Origin: Leptolyngbya sp. PCC 7375
GTDB taxonomy: Bacteria; Cyanobacteriota; Cyanobacteriia; Phormidesmidales; Phormidesmidaceae
Direction of reading: 5' to 3'
Assembly: GCF_000316115.1 (NCBI RefSeq)
Contig: NZ_JH993797.1
Coordinates: 2,342,486 to 2,406,485 of the forward strand
DNA length: 64,000 nt
In this document: positions 9,167 to 17,654 of the stretch, piece after piece
Layout: every line of letters begins with the position of its first letter
Position numbering within the stretch: the first letter of the stretch is position 1
Notes under the pieces: model-generated
Seen by the model: the letters and a program-made list of their open reading frames with translations, nothing else
Database searches by the model: none
Told to the model about the DNA's origin: nothing
Translations under genes and position numbers: made by a program

Positions 9167-9895
9167 ATGCTTAAAATAGTCAGCATCTTACCTCCTGCCA
9201 AGCAGCATAAGCTCCGCAAACATCTCAACCAGCATCGATCCCTATTAGAACTTGATACGTCTAGCTATGGTGTAGGACGACAGCGTTATTGGCTTGAACA
9301 TCAGCCGATTTTAGGCAGCTGTGGTCGGTCTTATCAACCCGCCGTGCAGCACGCCCAGTTTTGGGACTTCTGCCACACCATCTATCAACGGGCTAGCCAA
9401 GTTGCCCTACCCGATCAGGACGCACTTACCCCCGATGTGGGACTCGTTGCCTATGGCAGTGTGGGCATTCGTGAGCATCGCGACGATCCCTATGCCGCCT
9501 GTCTAGCTGTCAGTATTAACCTGTCAACTGTGCCAACTCAGTGGGGATATACCCCTAACTATACTGGCTACGATAAACTCCACCAAAAGCGTGCCACGGA
9601 AAAAATCCATCGCTTACCACCGGGGTCAATTATCGTGTTCAACAGTCAAAATCCCCATCGAGTGATTAGCCCTGACCTCGAACGCTGGTCCATTAACCTG
9701 TGGCGGATCGCCCCCTCCTGTCGCCCTTACTTTCAGAGCTATGTAGACGCTTATCCCCCGGCTGTCAATAATGCGGTAAGCTTTTTCCCACAGGTGGGAG
9801 AAAAAAGCTATGGCCAAAATCGAGATCAAGGATGTGCAAATTGGGGATCTGAACTGGGTATATCGCGAGCTCGTTCCCGACACCCCCAACGATAA
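9167..9895 (+). CDS. 2OG-Fe(II)-oxygenase-like protein of unknown substrate
   Basis: The 242-residue frame has a central REHRDD (about 107-112), a SINLS strand, and PPGSIIVFNSQNPHRVISP with a downstream R (RWSINLWR). This order (HxD, distal His, Arg) matches the metal and 2-oxoglutarate ligands of the double-stranded beta-helix dioxygenases, though I do not recognise a specific family. The last 28 codons overlap the next gene by 86 nt in another frame and look unlike a protein core (GCANWGSELGISRARSRH). Either the overlap is a coupling device or the 3' end has shifted frame. It probably forms an operon with the hydrolase. Confidence 0.7.
   Translation: MLKIVSILPPAKQHKLRKHLNQHRSLLELDTSSYGVGRQRYWLEHQPILGSCGRSYQPAVQHAQFWDFCHTIYQRASQVALPDQDALTPDVGLVAYGSVGIREHRDDPYAACLAVSINLSTVPTQWGYTPNYTGYDKLHQKRATEKIHRLPPGSIIVFNSQNPHRVISPDLERWSINLWRIAPSCRPYFQSYVDAYPPAVNNAVSFFPQVGEKSYGQNRDQGCANWGSELGISRARSRHPQR
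9779..9809 (+). promoter_or_regulatory. Hairpin covering the ribosome-binding site of the alpha/beta hydrolase
   Basis: AGCTTTTT and CCCA on the left can pair with TGGG and AAAAAGCT on the right (8 + 4 bp, one 3-nt bulge, 4-nt loop). The right arm contains GGGAGA, the only Shine-Dalgarno-like sequence for the ATG at 9810, and ends at the base before that ATG. It lies inside the upstream reading frame, so ribosomes finishing that gene would melt it. This is the classic geometry of translational coupling; that it works this way is inference. Confidence 0.6.
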
Positions 9896-10661
9896 GCCAC
9901 CTGTCTTGATGCTCCATGGTCTGGTATCCCAAGGTTACAGCTGGCGCGATGTTCAGCCAGCGCTGGCTGAACAGGGGTTTCGTAGCATTGCCCCTGATTG
10001 GATTGGCCACGGCTCTTCTTCAAAACCTGATAAACGTCAGTTTGCTTATGACCAGGCCACCTATCTCACAGCCCTTAGCGACTATATCGAGACTCTGGAG
10101 CTGAGCCGTTTTTCCCTAGTAGTGCAGGGGTTTTTAGGGGTTACTGGTTTACTCTACGCTGCTCAGAACCCTGACAAAATCGAAAGATTAATTATTCTCA
10201 ATACACCTCTCCCACCCAAGGCAGAGCTACCTTTCTCTGTAAAAATGATGGGCTGGCCCTTTGTGGGTGACATGGTGACCCAAGACCCGCTCTTGGTGGA
10301 TCGCACCCTGGAAGGTGGTGGTCCTTACCAGGTCTCGGATGACGATCTAGATGTTTACCGCCGTCCATTCCTAAAAAGCTCTGATGTGGGCCGTTCATTG
10401 ATGTGGACAATCCGCGCGATGAAAATGCCTCAAATTACTGAGCAAATTTCCCAAGGGTTTGCCAACTGGTCACGCCCTACCTTAGTGGCTTGGGGCATAT
10501 CGGACCCCTGGCTATCAGCAGAAAGCGCCAAAGCATTCGCCAAAGGAGTTGAAGATGGCGAGTATATCGAAATGACAGAAGTAGGCCATTATGCCCAAGA
10601 AGATTGGGCTGAGAAGGTGAGCGAGGCGGTGGTGCCATTTCTACGAAAGCAGGAATTGTGA
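9810..10661 (+). CDS. Alpha/beta-hydrolase-fold protein lacking the nucleophile
   Basis: The 283-residue protein has the fold of haloalkane-dehalogenase/epoxide-hydrolase relatives: oxyanion HGLVSQGYSWR (36-46), APDWIGHGSS (61-70), the acid Asp232 in WGISDPW and His260 in VGHYAQED. At the nucleophile elbow, where VVQDWG or GxSxG is expected, the sequence is VVQGFLG (104-110), so Gly107 stands in place of Asp or Ser. The protein may be a non-catalytic binder or use different chemistry. The start is ATG 9810 inside the previous gene, with its ribosome-binding site in a hairpin. Confidence 0.85.
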   Translation: MAKIEIKDVQIGDLNWVYRELVPDTPNDKPPVLMLHGLVSQGYSWRDVQPALAEQGFRSIAPDWIGHGSSSKPDKRQFAYDQATYLTALSDYIETLELSRFSLVVQGFLGVTGLLYAAQNPDKIERLIILNTPLPPKAELPFSVKMMGWPFVGDMVTQDPLLVDRTLEGGGPYQVSDDDLDVYRRPFLKSSDVGRSLMWTIRAMKMPQITEQISQGFANWSRPTLVAWGISDPWLSAESAKAFAKGVEDGEYIEMTEVGHYAQEDWAEKVSEAVVPFLRKQEL

Positions 10662-10674
10662 GGGATTTTTGGAT

Positions 10675-10692
10675 GACGTTGCATGCAACGTC
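10675..10692. repeat. Dispersed palindrome, copy D (18 nt, GTTGCATGCAAC core)
   Basis: GACGTTGCATGCAACGTC is a perfect palindrome, followed by TCTACA, which extends the family consensus on the right side only. It lies in the convergent gap between the hydrolase stop (10661) and the membrane-protein stop (10714). The core differs from the CCATGG copies by replacing CCATGG with GCATGC. Confidence 0.75.
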
Positions 10693-10713
10693 TCTACAAC
10701 CAAAACCTAAAAC

Positions 10714-11079
10714 TCAAAACTCTTCTTTGGTGGGCAATTGCTTTTTTAGCTCTGCCAACAATATCGCCTGCTCTTCCTGAAGGCTGTTTAATCGCTGCAA
10801 GATTGTTGCAACGTGTTGTTCTTGGGCTGATTCTCCAGCTGTGGTCTTGGTAATGAGCCAACGCCCCAAGGAGAAGGGAGAGCGTCCTAGCCACTTAAGT
10901 AGACGGCGCAGCAGTTGACCAGCAAGGGAAAGGCCGACTTGGAGCAGAATAATTAGAGAGATTGCGATCGCAACCAGCCAATAAGGATGATGTAATCCCC
11001 ACAAAACTGCTGTTTCAGTTGGCGTTAATATCGCCCCTGTGACTATCCCGTCTAACCATAAACTGATCCCACCGCTCAC
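10714..11079 (-). CDS. Small membrane protein with C-terminal coiled coil
   Basis: The 121 residues contain one strong membrane segment (about 34-56, WLVAIAISLIILLQVGLSLAG), a basic region RRLLKWLGRS next to it (cytoplasmic side by the positive-inside rule), and a C-terminal heptad-like helix (about 85-118) rich in Leu/Gln/Glu. The N-terminal part may be a re-entrant or amphipathic segment. No named domain is recognised. It lies downstream of the 11146-12207 hydrolase on the same strand (66-bp gap) and may be cotranscribed. Confidence 0.72.
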   Translation of the reverse strand: MSGGISLWLDGIVTGAILTPTETAVLWGLHHPYWLVAIAISLIILLQVGLSLAGQLLRRLLKWLGRSPFSLGRWLITKTTAGESAQEQHVATILQRLNSLQEEQAILLAELKKQLPTKEEF

Positions 11080-11145
11080 GACTCACTCTCCCATCCGCTT
11101 TGTTAATGGGTCTGCAGACATTAGTCAGACATTAGTCCCACCGTC

Positions 11146-12207
11146 TCAATCATCCCGTCGTCTGTGTCGTCTCCATCCCTTACGTCCTTTTAATTCCCGT
11201 TTAACTGCAATATCCCACTTGTCCACCAGGGTCATCATGGCAGGCATATCGCGGGACACTTTATCTTGCCAACCCAGATCAGCCACCACCGAATTAAATG
11301 TGCGGCGTTTGGTCATGCGATAGGCAATTTCCTCCACCTCTTCCCAAGTCAGATTACTCTCAATGTAGGCCTTCGTAATCACATTCAACAAGTTGGTAAA
11401 TCGATTCCCCTCTGCTTCAGTCATCATCGTATGGGGGATATCTAACACCCGATCAAAGCTGTTGTACCAGCAATAGGGTTGATGTTCTAGCGCTGCTTCA
11501 AAAAAGCGCTGATGATCATAGTTATTCACAGCGCGATCGCTTTCACTAGAGATCATAAAGATCGGGGCAATGGGAGACTTTTTAACCCGCTTAAAGTTAT
11601 ATTTTGCAATTCGTAACACTGCTCGCAGGGCAGAAATTTCAAACCCTGGATAGCTGGGACCCATTAAATTTTCCCATTCAAAATAGGTGTCAATATGTCT
11701 AACAAATAGGTCAATTACCTTGCTGCTGGCACTAAAGTAAGGCGCAAACAAAAGTGCTCGATAGATATCAGCAGCTTTTTCCATTGCCAGCCACGTCGCC
11801 AGGGTCGCACCACCAGACAAACCACCAATAATCACCTTCGAGCCCATTCTCTGGGCTATTTTGAGCCACTGCAACCCAAACTTGAGATAGATGCGGGGGT
11901 CATCTGTTAGCGGCGGGGGATTACCCGGTCCCCATTGACCTGCCAAACCATGCATCGGTAACAAGGGCACTAGCACATTACACCCCGCTTTGTGCAAGGT
12001 TTCTGCCATGGGAATAAACTGATAAGGACCAGCCGTAAATCCATGGAAAAACAGACACACTTTTTCAGTGGGTTCGCTATGAAATAAAAAATATGACCGA
12101 CAGAGATTATCAATTAGCGATAGCTCTGACTCACGAGCTGATATTTTGCTCTTCAGAACATTTTTAAGCGTTAGGTAGTCTGCCATAGCAACCTGATATC
12201 TGGGCAT
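11146..12207 (-). CDS. Alpha/beta hydrolase (serine hydrolase, lipase-like)
   Basis: In this 353-residue protein, VCLFFHGFTAGPYQF (oxyanion region), the nucleophile elbow GGLSGGATLA, an Asp in MISSESDRAVN and His in IPHTMMTEAEGN form a plausible Ser-Asp-His triad. The C-terminus has about 80 extra residues ending in a strongly basic tail (KGRKGWRRHRRR). The substrate is unknown; a carboxylesterase or monoacylglycerol-lipase-like activity would be usual for the fold. Translation could instead start at Met8 (12186). No signal peptide is seen, so it is probably cytosolic. Confidence 0.82.
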   Translation of the reverse strand: MPRYQVAMADYLTLKNVLKSKISARESELSLIDNLCRSYFLFHSEPTEKVCLFFHGFTAGPYQFIPMAETLHKAGCNVLVPLLPMHGLAGQWGPGNPPPLTDDPRIYLKFGLQWLKIAQRMGSKVIIGGLSGGATLATWLAMEKAADIYRALLFAPYFSASSKVIDLFVRHIDTYFEWENLMGPSYPGFEISALRAVLRIAKYNFKRVKKSPIAPIFMISSESDRAVNNYDHQRFFEAALEHQPYCWYNSFDRVLDIPHTMMTEAEGNRFTNLLNVITKAYIESNLTWEEVEEIAYRMTKRRTFNSVVADLGWQDKVSRDMPAMMTLVDKWDIAVKRELKGRKGWRRHRRRDD

Positions 12208-12296
12208 AGACGAATACTACCGCTCAGACTCAGCATATTCCTAAAGATTGCGGGACTGCTTAATTATCAGCTCGCCTTAACGCACAGATAACACGA

Positions 12297-12623
12297 CTAC
12301 TCTTGAGAGGCAGGTTGTTCGGTTGATTGCTCTTCAGGTTGCGTGTCAGCAGCATTGCTCGTCAACAGCAGCACCGCTCCGCGACCGTCTACGATGCACG
12401 AACCACGTTCATCAGGCAATTCTGCAATGGACCAAAGAATCAAAAAGGTTCCGTCTTCCATGGCCTTTGAAGGAGCAAGTTTTGGCGTCTTCTCAGCGGT
12501 AGCAACGGTTTCATAACAGCGATGGGCAATCGCTTCAACATCGTCAGGAATGACTGGCTTCTTAGGACCACAAGCACTTACTCCAGTCAGCAGCACTAAC
12601 CATAAATAACGCAGCTTGCCCAT
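12297..12623 (-). CDS. Putative lipoprotein
   Basis: Starting at ATG 12623 gives 108 residues beginning MGKLRYLWLVLLTGVSACGPKK, a textbook lipoprotein signal with lipobox GVSAC (Cys18). The open frame extends 23 codons further but that extension would disrupt the signal. The mature part is short, carries two further Cys and ends in a Glu/Gln/Ser tail. No domain is recognised. The protein should be anchored in the membrane facing the periplasm. It lies alone between the hydrolase and a divergent DUF1499 gene. Confidence 0.7.
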   Translation of the reverse strand: MGKLRYLWLVLLTGVSACGPKKPVIPDDVEAIAHRCYETVATAEKTPKLAPSKAMEDGTFLILWSIAELPDERGSCIVDGRGAVLLLTSNAADTQPEEQSTEQPASQE

Positions 12624-12770
12624 AGGCTTAGCCCCCAGATAGGGTTGATGTCGTACCGCACGGCACCCATTAGATATCCTCGACAGAATCATTCCTTAAA
12701 TTGGTAACGCCCTTACAATCAATAGGAGCTGAAGGGAATCAAAGTAAACCGACAGATCTTGGCTACGTGG

Positions 12771-12833
12771 GGAGTCAGGAACCAGGAATCAGAAGTCAGC
12801 GAAGGGCTGGATTTTGACTCCTGAATTCTGACG
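12771..12833. repeat. Degenerate intergenic repeat (GAGTCAGGA/TCCTGAATTCTGAC type)
   Basis: GGAGTCAGGAACCAGGAATC followed by an AGAAGTCAG module faces a partly complementary TTGACTCCTGAATTCTGACG. Such SAGTCAGGA/GAATTCTGAC stretches are familiar as dispersed non-coding repeats in cyanobacterial genomes (from memory). It lies in the divergent gap upstream of the DUF1499 gene. Confidence 0.45.
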
Positions 12834-12910
12834 TCCGGCTTAACCAGAATTTTTCGGCTTAAATGAGTCCCTACTGATAGCAGCTTACAGAACTTTTAGA
12901 CCCAGTCCCC

Positions 12911-13417
12911 ATGCAATTATTTCGCGTATTACTTCCCCTGTTAGTTGCCGTTTGCTTAGTGTTCACCAGTGCCCCTGCGATGGCTGCACCTATAGCTGTT
13001 TTACCTGGTTTACAGGGTGTCTTTACGGGCACACCGCCGACTAACATCGGCATTCATGATCAGCAACTGGTTGCCTGCCCTACGTCGCCTAACTGTGTCA
13101 GCAGCAGTGCCAGCGATGATGAGCACTATATTGCACCGATTGAGTATACGGCTGACAAAGACGCTGTGCGCGATCAGCTGGTGGCCATTATTAACAATCA
13201 GCCGCGCACTGAGATTATCGAACAGACTGATGACTATATTTTGGTGGAGTTTACCAGCCGTCTGATGGGGTTTGTGGATGATGCTGAGTTTTACTTTCTG
13301 CAAGATGGTAATAGCATTGCAATGCGCTCTGCGGCACGGTTAGGAGAGTCAGATCTAGGCGTGAACCGTCGACGTTTGGAGCAGTTTCGTTTGGCACTAC
13401 AGAGTTTAGGGGCTTAG
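12911..13417 (+). CDS. DUF1499 domain-containing exported protein
   Basis: The 168 residues have a signal peptide (about 1-25, ending AMA before APIAV) and a DUF1499 domain whose hallmark CPTSPNCVSS is at about 56-65, followed by the conserved VEFTSRLMGFVDDAEFY region and a C-terminal SDLGVNRRRLEQFR. The family is widespread in cyanobacteria and chloroplasts with no established biochemical role. The two cysteines of the CPxxPNC motif could form a disulphide after export. It is a stand-alone gene. Confidence 0.88.
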   Translation: MQLFRVLLPLLVAVCLVFTSAPAMAAPIAVLPGLQGVFTGTPPTNIGIHDQQLVACPTSPNCVSSSASDDEHYIAPIEYTADKDAVRDQLVAIINNQPRTEIIEQTDDYILVEFTSRLMGFVDDAEFYFLQDGNSIAMRSAARLGESDLGVNRRRLEQFRLALQSLGA

Positions 13418-13524
13418 TATCAGCGCTATTGCTTTCAGGAAAGCTGGCCTTCTGAGTAAAGCCCTGAAAGCAATTATTTATCCCTGAAATTCCCCCTCAT
13501 CCTAAATCCTTCTCCCTGGGGAGA

Positions 13525-13602
13525 AGGACTTTGAGAATCAGAAACCTCAAAGGACTTTGAGAACCAGAAACCTCAAAGGACTTTGGGAACCAGAAACCTC
13601 AT
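13525..13602. repeat. Tandem repeat, 3 x 26 bp
   Basis: Three near-identical 26-nt units (AGGACTTTGAGAATCAGAAA then CCTCAA) run head to tail at 13525, 13551 and 13577, differing at three positions. They follow a CCCCCTCATCCTAAATCC / CTTCTCCCTGGGGAGAAGG module of the kind common in cyanobacterial intergenic DNA. They lie between the DUF1499 gene and the GNAT gene. There are no spacers, so it is not a CRISPR. Confidence 0.85.
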
Positions 13603-13637
13603 AGGTTGCCCCTACTCCTCATCACTATCCAAACACC

Positions 13638-14486
13638 GTGACCTCAACCATCTACCAAATTCGACCCATGACTCGCGGTGAGCTTGACCTCGCCGTTGAC
13701 TGGGCTGCGGCAGAAGGCTGGAATCCAGGCCTGCATGATGCCGATTGCTTTTATAATGCCGACCCCACAGGGTTTCTGATGGGATTTCTAGATGGAGCAC
13801 CCATCGCTTCAATTTCAGCCGTTAAATACGGTGAATCCTTTGGGTTTATTGGCTTTTATATTGTGAAGCCAGAATTTCGGGGGCAAGGATATGGGCTAGC
13901 CATTTGGAATAGTGCACTTGAATATTTAAAAGGACGAAATGTCGGTCTAGACGGCGTAGTTGCTCAGCAAGATAACTATGTTAAGTCTGGGTTTAGCCTG
14001 GCGTATCGGAATATTCGCTACGCAGGTGTGGGTAATGGTCAAGCGGATGATTCGGGCTGTGTGCCGCTGGCAAATCTGTCGGTAGAAACCGTGATTGCAT
14101 ATGATGGACGATTTTTTCCTGAGGTGAGATCGCACTTTACCCCATGCTGGATCGCGCAACCCAACAGCCACGCCGTTGCCATGGTGCAAGGACAAACCCT
14201 AAAAGGATATGGCGTTCTGCGCCTCTGCCACAGCGGATACAAAATTGGTCCCTTATTTGCCGACACAGCAAACGTTGCCGATGGCATTTTTCAGGCCCTA
14301 ATAGCTAACGTGCCAGCAGGGGACTCATTTTATTTAGATGTACCGGAAGTCAATGGTGCAGCGGTCGCACTAGCCAAGCGATACAACATGAACTACGTAT
14401 TTGAAACCGCACGGATGTATACCCAGACGACTCCAGAATTGCCGCTCACTGGAATTTTTGGGGTGACTACATTTGAGTTGGGGTAG
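13638..14486 (+). CDS. GNAT-family acetyltransferase with C-terminal second lobe
   Basis: The 282-residue protein begins (GTG 13638) with IRPMTRGELDLAVDWAAAEGWNPG, which matches the N-terminus of YitH-like GNAT proteins, and has the acetyl-CoA loop RGQGYGLAIW near residue 80. A second GNAT-like lobe (about 150-275) includes KGYGVLRLCHSGYKIGPLFAD, the pattern of the Acetyltransf_18/DUF1248 region. The substrate is unknown. An internal ATG at 13668 is an alternative start. It is followed after 69 bp by the CrtI-type gene and may be cotranscribed. Confidence 0.85.
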   Translation: MTSTIYQIRPMTRGELDLAVDWAAAEGWNPGLHDADCFYNADPTGFLMGFLDGAPIASISAVKYGESFGFIGFYIVKPEFRGQGYGLAIWNSALEYLKGRNVGLDGVVAQQDNYVKSGFSLAYRNIRYAGVGNGQADDSGCVPLANLSVETVIAYDGRFFPEVRSHFTPCWIAQPNSHAVAMVQGQTLKGYGVLRLCHSGYKIGPLFADTANVADGIFQALIANVPAGDSFYLDVPEVNGAAVALAKRYNMNYVFETARMYTQTTPELPLTGIFGVTTFELG

Positions 14487-14555
14487 TGCAAAGGCCCTAG
14501 AACGCTACAATATTAGAAATATTAAGTGTTCGTTACATTGGGATGGGAGTTGGTT

Positions 14556-16202
14556 ATGGGGCGCAAGCAGGCCATCGTCATTGGAGCTGGAATTGGTGGA
14601 CTTACCATGGGTATCCGTCTCCAAAGCTTAGGATTTGATACCACTATTGTGGAAATGCTGGATGCCCCTGGTGGTCGCGCTTATGTGCGTAAAGCAGATG
14701 GTTTCACCTTTGATATGGGTCCCACAGTTATCACGGTGCCCCACTTTATTGAAGAATTGTTCTCTCTGGAGCGTGATCGAGCAGCCCTAACCCAGGACGA
14801 CTTCCCGGCAGAAATTGTCGATGAAAGCAAGCGTATCAAGTCCGGCATTTCCGGTGGACCCAACACCAGTCGCTACGTCAAGATTGTTCCTGTACTCCCC
14901 TTCTACCGCATCTACTTTGATGATGGCACATTCTTTGACTACGACAGTGACCCTGAGAACACTCGCCGACAGATTCTAGAGCTGGGTGAACCCGGCGACT
15001 TTGAAGGGTACCAACGTTTCCACGCTGCAGCTAAAGCCGTCTTTGATCGGGGCTTTTTGGAATTGGGCTATACCCATTTTGGCAGCGTCGGCTCCATGCT
15101 CCGGGTAGTGCCTGAACTGCTGAAACTAGACGCTGTACGGACTCTATTTAGCTTTACTAGCAAGTACTTTAAGAGTGACAAACTGCGCCAGGTCTTTAGC
15201 TTTGAACCGTTGCTGGTGGGCGGCAATCCCCTTTCAGTGCCTGGCATCTACGCCATGATCCACTTTGTTGAGAGCACCTGGGGCATTCACTTTGCCATGG
15301 GGGGTACCGGCGCTTTGGTCGGTGGCTTTGTCAACAAGTTTGAGGATCTGGGTGGCAAGATTGTTTACAACACCAAGGTCAACAAAATTAATGTCACAAA
15401 AGAGAACGGTAAGAAAATAGTCAAAGGCATTACCTTAGCTGACGGCACCGTCATGGCAGCTGAGGCTGTTGTTTCCAATGCCGATTGGGCCACCACCTAC
15501 GGCAAGATGATTGAGCCCAAGTATCGCTTCTGGAATAGCGATCTACGGGTTAAAGTGACTCAACAGTCCATGTCGGCATTTGTTATATACCTGGGCTTTA
15601 AGGCCGATGGTAATGAGAGCACCAAACTGCGACACCACAGCATTATCTTAGGGCCTCGCTACGAAGAACTGTTAAAAGATATCTTTGGTCGCAAGATTAT
15701 GCCCAAAGACTATTCTCAATACGTTCACCTACCGACGTTGACAGATCCGTCTCTAGCCCCCGAAGGACACCATGCAGCCTACATTCTTGTACCTGTTCCT
15801 AATAATGCCTCTGGCATCAGCTGGGATGAGATGGGTGAAAAACTAAAAGACAATGTGTTGACGTTCATGGATGAACGAGGATATCTGCCTAATATCAAGG
15901 AGCGTCTGGTCCATTGCAGTTACATCACACCTGACTACTTTGAGACTACGCTACAGGCCCACATTGGTAATGCCTTTGGCCCTGAGCCCACATTGATACA
16001 GTCGGCATTCTTTAGACCCCATAACCGCAGTGAGGACATTGCCAACCTATACATGGTCGGTGCAGGCACACAGCCTGGTGCAGGTACGCCCAGTGTGATG
16101 ATGTCTGCAAAGATGACAGCCCGCTTAGTAGCAGAGGACTTTGCCATTGCCCCTGAGATTGTAGGGGGTGTTGCTGAAGGAAAAGAGGCTTCTCTCGTTT
16201 AG
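14556..16202 (+). CDS. crtI: CrtI-family carotenoid desaturase/oxidoreductase
   Basis: This 548-residue flavoprotein (ATG 14556, GGAG 8 nt upstream) has an N-terminal FAD loop [10 protein letters not shown] (10-18), [20 protein letters not shown], and the CrtI-type C-terminal signature [39 protein letters not shown] also matches CrtI rather than the plant-type CrtP, CrtQ or CrtH proteins used by most cyanobacteria. CrtI desaturates phytoene towards lycopene in the membrane. The protein is about 50 residues longer than usual, mostly from an insert near 80-115 ([20 protein letters not shown]). A different carotenoid substrate is possible. Confidence 0.82.
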   Translation: MGRKQAIVIGAGIGGLTMGIRLQSLGFDTTIVEMLDAPGGRAYVRKADGFTFDMGPTVITVPHFIEELFSLERDRAALTQDDFPAEIVDESKRIKSGISGGPNTSRYVKIVPVLPFYRIYFDDGTFFDYDSDPENTRRQILELGEPGDFEGYQRFHAAAKAVFDRGFLELGYTHFGSVGSMLRVVPELLKLDAVRTLFSFTSKYFKSDKLRQVFSFEPLLVGGNPLSVPGIYAMIHFVESTWGIHFAMGGTGALVGGFVNKFEDLGGKIVYNTKVNKINVTKENGKKIVKGITLADGTVMAAEAVVSNADWATTYGKMIEPKYRFWNSDLRVKVTQQSMSAFVIYLGFKADGNESTKLRHHSIILGPRYEELLKDIFGRKIMPKDYSQYVHLPTLTDPSLAPEGHHAAYILVPVPNNASGISWDEMGEKLKDNVLTFMDERGYLPNIKERLVHCSYITPDYFETTLQAHIGNAFGPEPTLIQSAFFRPHNRSEDIANLYMVGAGTQPGAGTPSVMMSAKMTARLVAEDFAIAPEIVGGVAEGKEASLV

Positions 16203-16580
16203 GCAAGCTGTTCACACAAACGAACAACTTGTTTTTTCCCGATATGACACTTTTTGTTCAGTGTTAACGTTTTAACCGATCACAACTTATCAGCTGAGGG
16301 CCAGTTTGCTGTAATAGCGGCTGGCCTTTAAGTTTAAGCATTGTCATGTCTGGTATTTAGGACATGCGATCGCAAAGGTAAAGAAAAACTAAGAGTCTTT
16401 ACCTACTTTTCAAAAACCAAGCCATCATCTTGGGTAAGCGAACATAATTAACACTTTGATGGTGATGGGTCCATTAATCATCATTCAAGTCCTACAAGTG
16501 ACAGGTATGAGGAGTGTATGTGTTGAGGTGACTTAGGAAAGCCTAGGTCATCTTGTTGATCGTTATACCAAGGAGTTCCC
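16203..16580. other. Non-coding gap with weak terminator and 5' UTR hairpin
   Basis: Two structures are visible. GGCCAG/CTGGCC at 16299-16326 followed by TTTAAGTTT is a weak terminator candidate for the CrtI gene. A 12-bp hairpin at 16526-16553 (AGGTGACTTAGG, AAAG loop, CCTAGGTCATCT) ends 17 nt before the ribosome-binding site of the small ORF at 16581. A HIP1-like GCGATCGC lies at about 16367. No other frame is convincing. Confidence 0.6.
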
Positions 16581-16757
16581 ATGACACTTTTTCCCGCAAT
16601 TATAGTGTTCGCTACTGTTTTTCTGCTCTTTTCCAAAGACGTCCTTGGCAAAAAAGAAGAGCCCAGGAAAAAGCTAAAGACTAATGCGTCTGAGACTAGT
16701 ATGTCCGATGTATTGCTCAGATATAAGCTACTGAATGAACTGGGAGAAAAGCCCTAG
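16581..16757 (+). CDS. Small single-pass membrane protein (58 aa)
   Basis: ATG 16581 follows AAGGAG with 5-nt spacing, a strong ribosome-binding site, and the frame ends at TAG 16755. The protein begins MTLFPAIIVFATVFLLFSKD, a single membrane helix, followed by a charged tail with KKEEPRKKLK and DVLLRYKLLNELGEKP. A strong terminator follows 50 nt after the stop, so promoter-side hairpin, RBS, ORF and terminator make a complete small transcription unit. I do not recognise the family. It may be a small regulatory or assembly subunit of a membrane complex, but nothing shows which. Confidence 0.7.
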   Translation: MTLFPAIIVFATVFLLFSKDVLGKKEEPRKKLKTNASETSMSDVLLRYKLLNELGEKP

Positions 16758-16806
16758 CGACATCAACTTGTCCACAACTGCAATTTCAACTGGGTACCAA
16801 AATAGT

Positions 16807-16856
16807 GATGAGAGCCAGTTTCTATTCAGACAAACTGGCTCTCATCCTTGTTTTTT
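16807..16856 (+). terminator. Strong intrinsic terminator after the 58-aa ORF
   Basis: A perfect 15-bp stem GATGAGAGCCAGTTT/AAACTGGCTCTCATC with a 10-nt loop is followed by CTTGTTTTTT. It lies 50 nt downstream of the TAG at 16757. Confidence 0.88.
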
Positions 16857-17103
16857 AAGCGCCATTAAACTTTAACCATCACAACAGCAGCATTCTATTG
16901 AGGCCTTTATTCAGTTGCTTCTCAAGCATAAGCTTGAACAGACTCAACGATACAAACGACTGCCAACTACCAGCACCAGCTATTGCCCTGACTGTTTGTA
17001 CTACACCTGACATAAAGGACCCCTGCGGGTCATGTATAAGATTTATCCGAAATCCATACTTAAGGGATTGTTGTTTAAGCGACAGCAGTCAAGGTGTCTG
17101 TCT

Positions 17104-17622
17104 ATGTCTACACAACTCATCCCACAAAGCCCGATTTTACTCCGAGCCTATTGCGATGACGATTGGTCAGTTGTATGTGACATCCATGATCGCGCTCGGC
17201 CTCATGAGCTAAAAGGTTCTTGCGATGCCAATAGCTTTTTGCCCCTGGCAGAGGACCCAGAAGATATCGACAATTTTCATCGCTCAGAAAAATTTGTTGC
17301 CTGCATTCAAGGCCAAGTCGTTGGTTTTGTCGGCGTTGACGACAATTTAGTTGCCTGGCTATATGTAGACCCAGATTACTTCGGCATTGGCATTGGCAGA
17401 GAACTTCTACAGCTGGGGTTAGAGCTCGCTGGCCCCCAAGCCTGGACAGTCGTTTTGAGCGGCAATACCCGTGCCCGTAGGCTCTATGCCAGCGAAGGCT
17501 TTCAGGTAGTCCATACCTTTGAAGGTAGCAATGCAGGCTATCCATGCACCTGCCTGGAGCTATCCTTCAAGCCCAATCCCATAAAATTACCCCAAGAGCA
17601 AACGCAGTTTTATGCAGCCTAA
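17104..17622 (+). CDS. GNAT-family N-acetyltransferase
   Basis: The 172 residues from ATG 17104 (AAGGTG upstream) begin MSTQLIPQSPILLRAYCDDD. GFVGVDDNLVAWLYVDPDYFG and GIGIGRELLQLGLELAG form the beta4/acetyl-CoA loop of the fold, and GNTRARRLYASEGF is the usual C-terminal motif seen in small-molecule and protein acetyltransferases such as RimI relatives. An in-frame upstream start (17032) would add 24 unrelated residues. The following small membrane protein begins 32 bp after the stop, so they are probably cotranscribed. The substrate is unknown. Confidence 0.85.
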   Translation: MSTQLIPQSPILLRAYCDDDWSVVCDIHDRARPHELKGSCDANSFLPLAEDPEDIDNFHRSEKFVACIQGQVVGFVGVDDNLVAWLYVDPDYFGIGIGRELLQLGLELAGPQAWTVVLSGNTRARRLYASEGFQVVHTFEGSNAGYPCTCLELSFKPNPIKLPQEQTQFYAA

Positions 17623-17654
17623 CTAGGTCAAGCTAAGCAAATAGTCAAATCATC

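Noticed and set aside
6360-11540. Repeated GCGATCGC octamers considered as regulatory operators
   Set aside because: These are HIP1 sites, spread in and between genes throughout cyanobacterial genomes.
16898-17212. 104-codon frame overlapping the GNAT at 17104
   Set aside because: It overlaps a well-supported GNAT gene in another frame and has no ribosome-binding site or recognisable motif.
17117-17545. 142-codon minus-strand frame opposite the GNAT at 17104
   Set aside because: It is a shadow of the coding strand, with no start signal.
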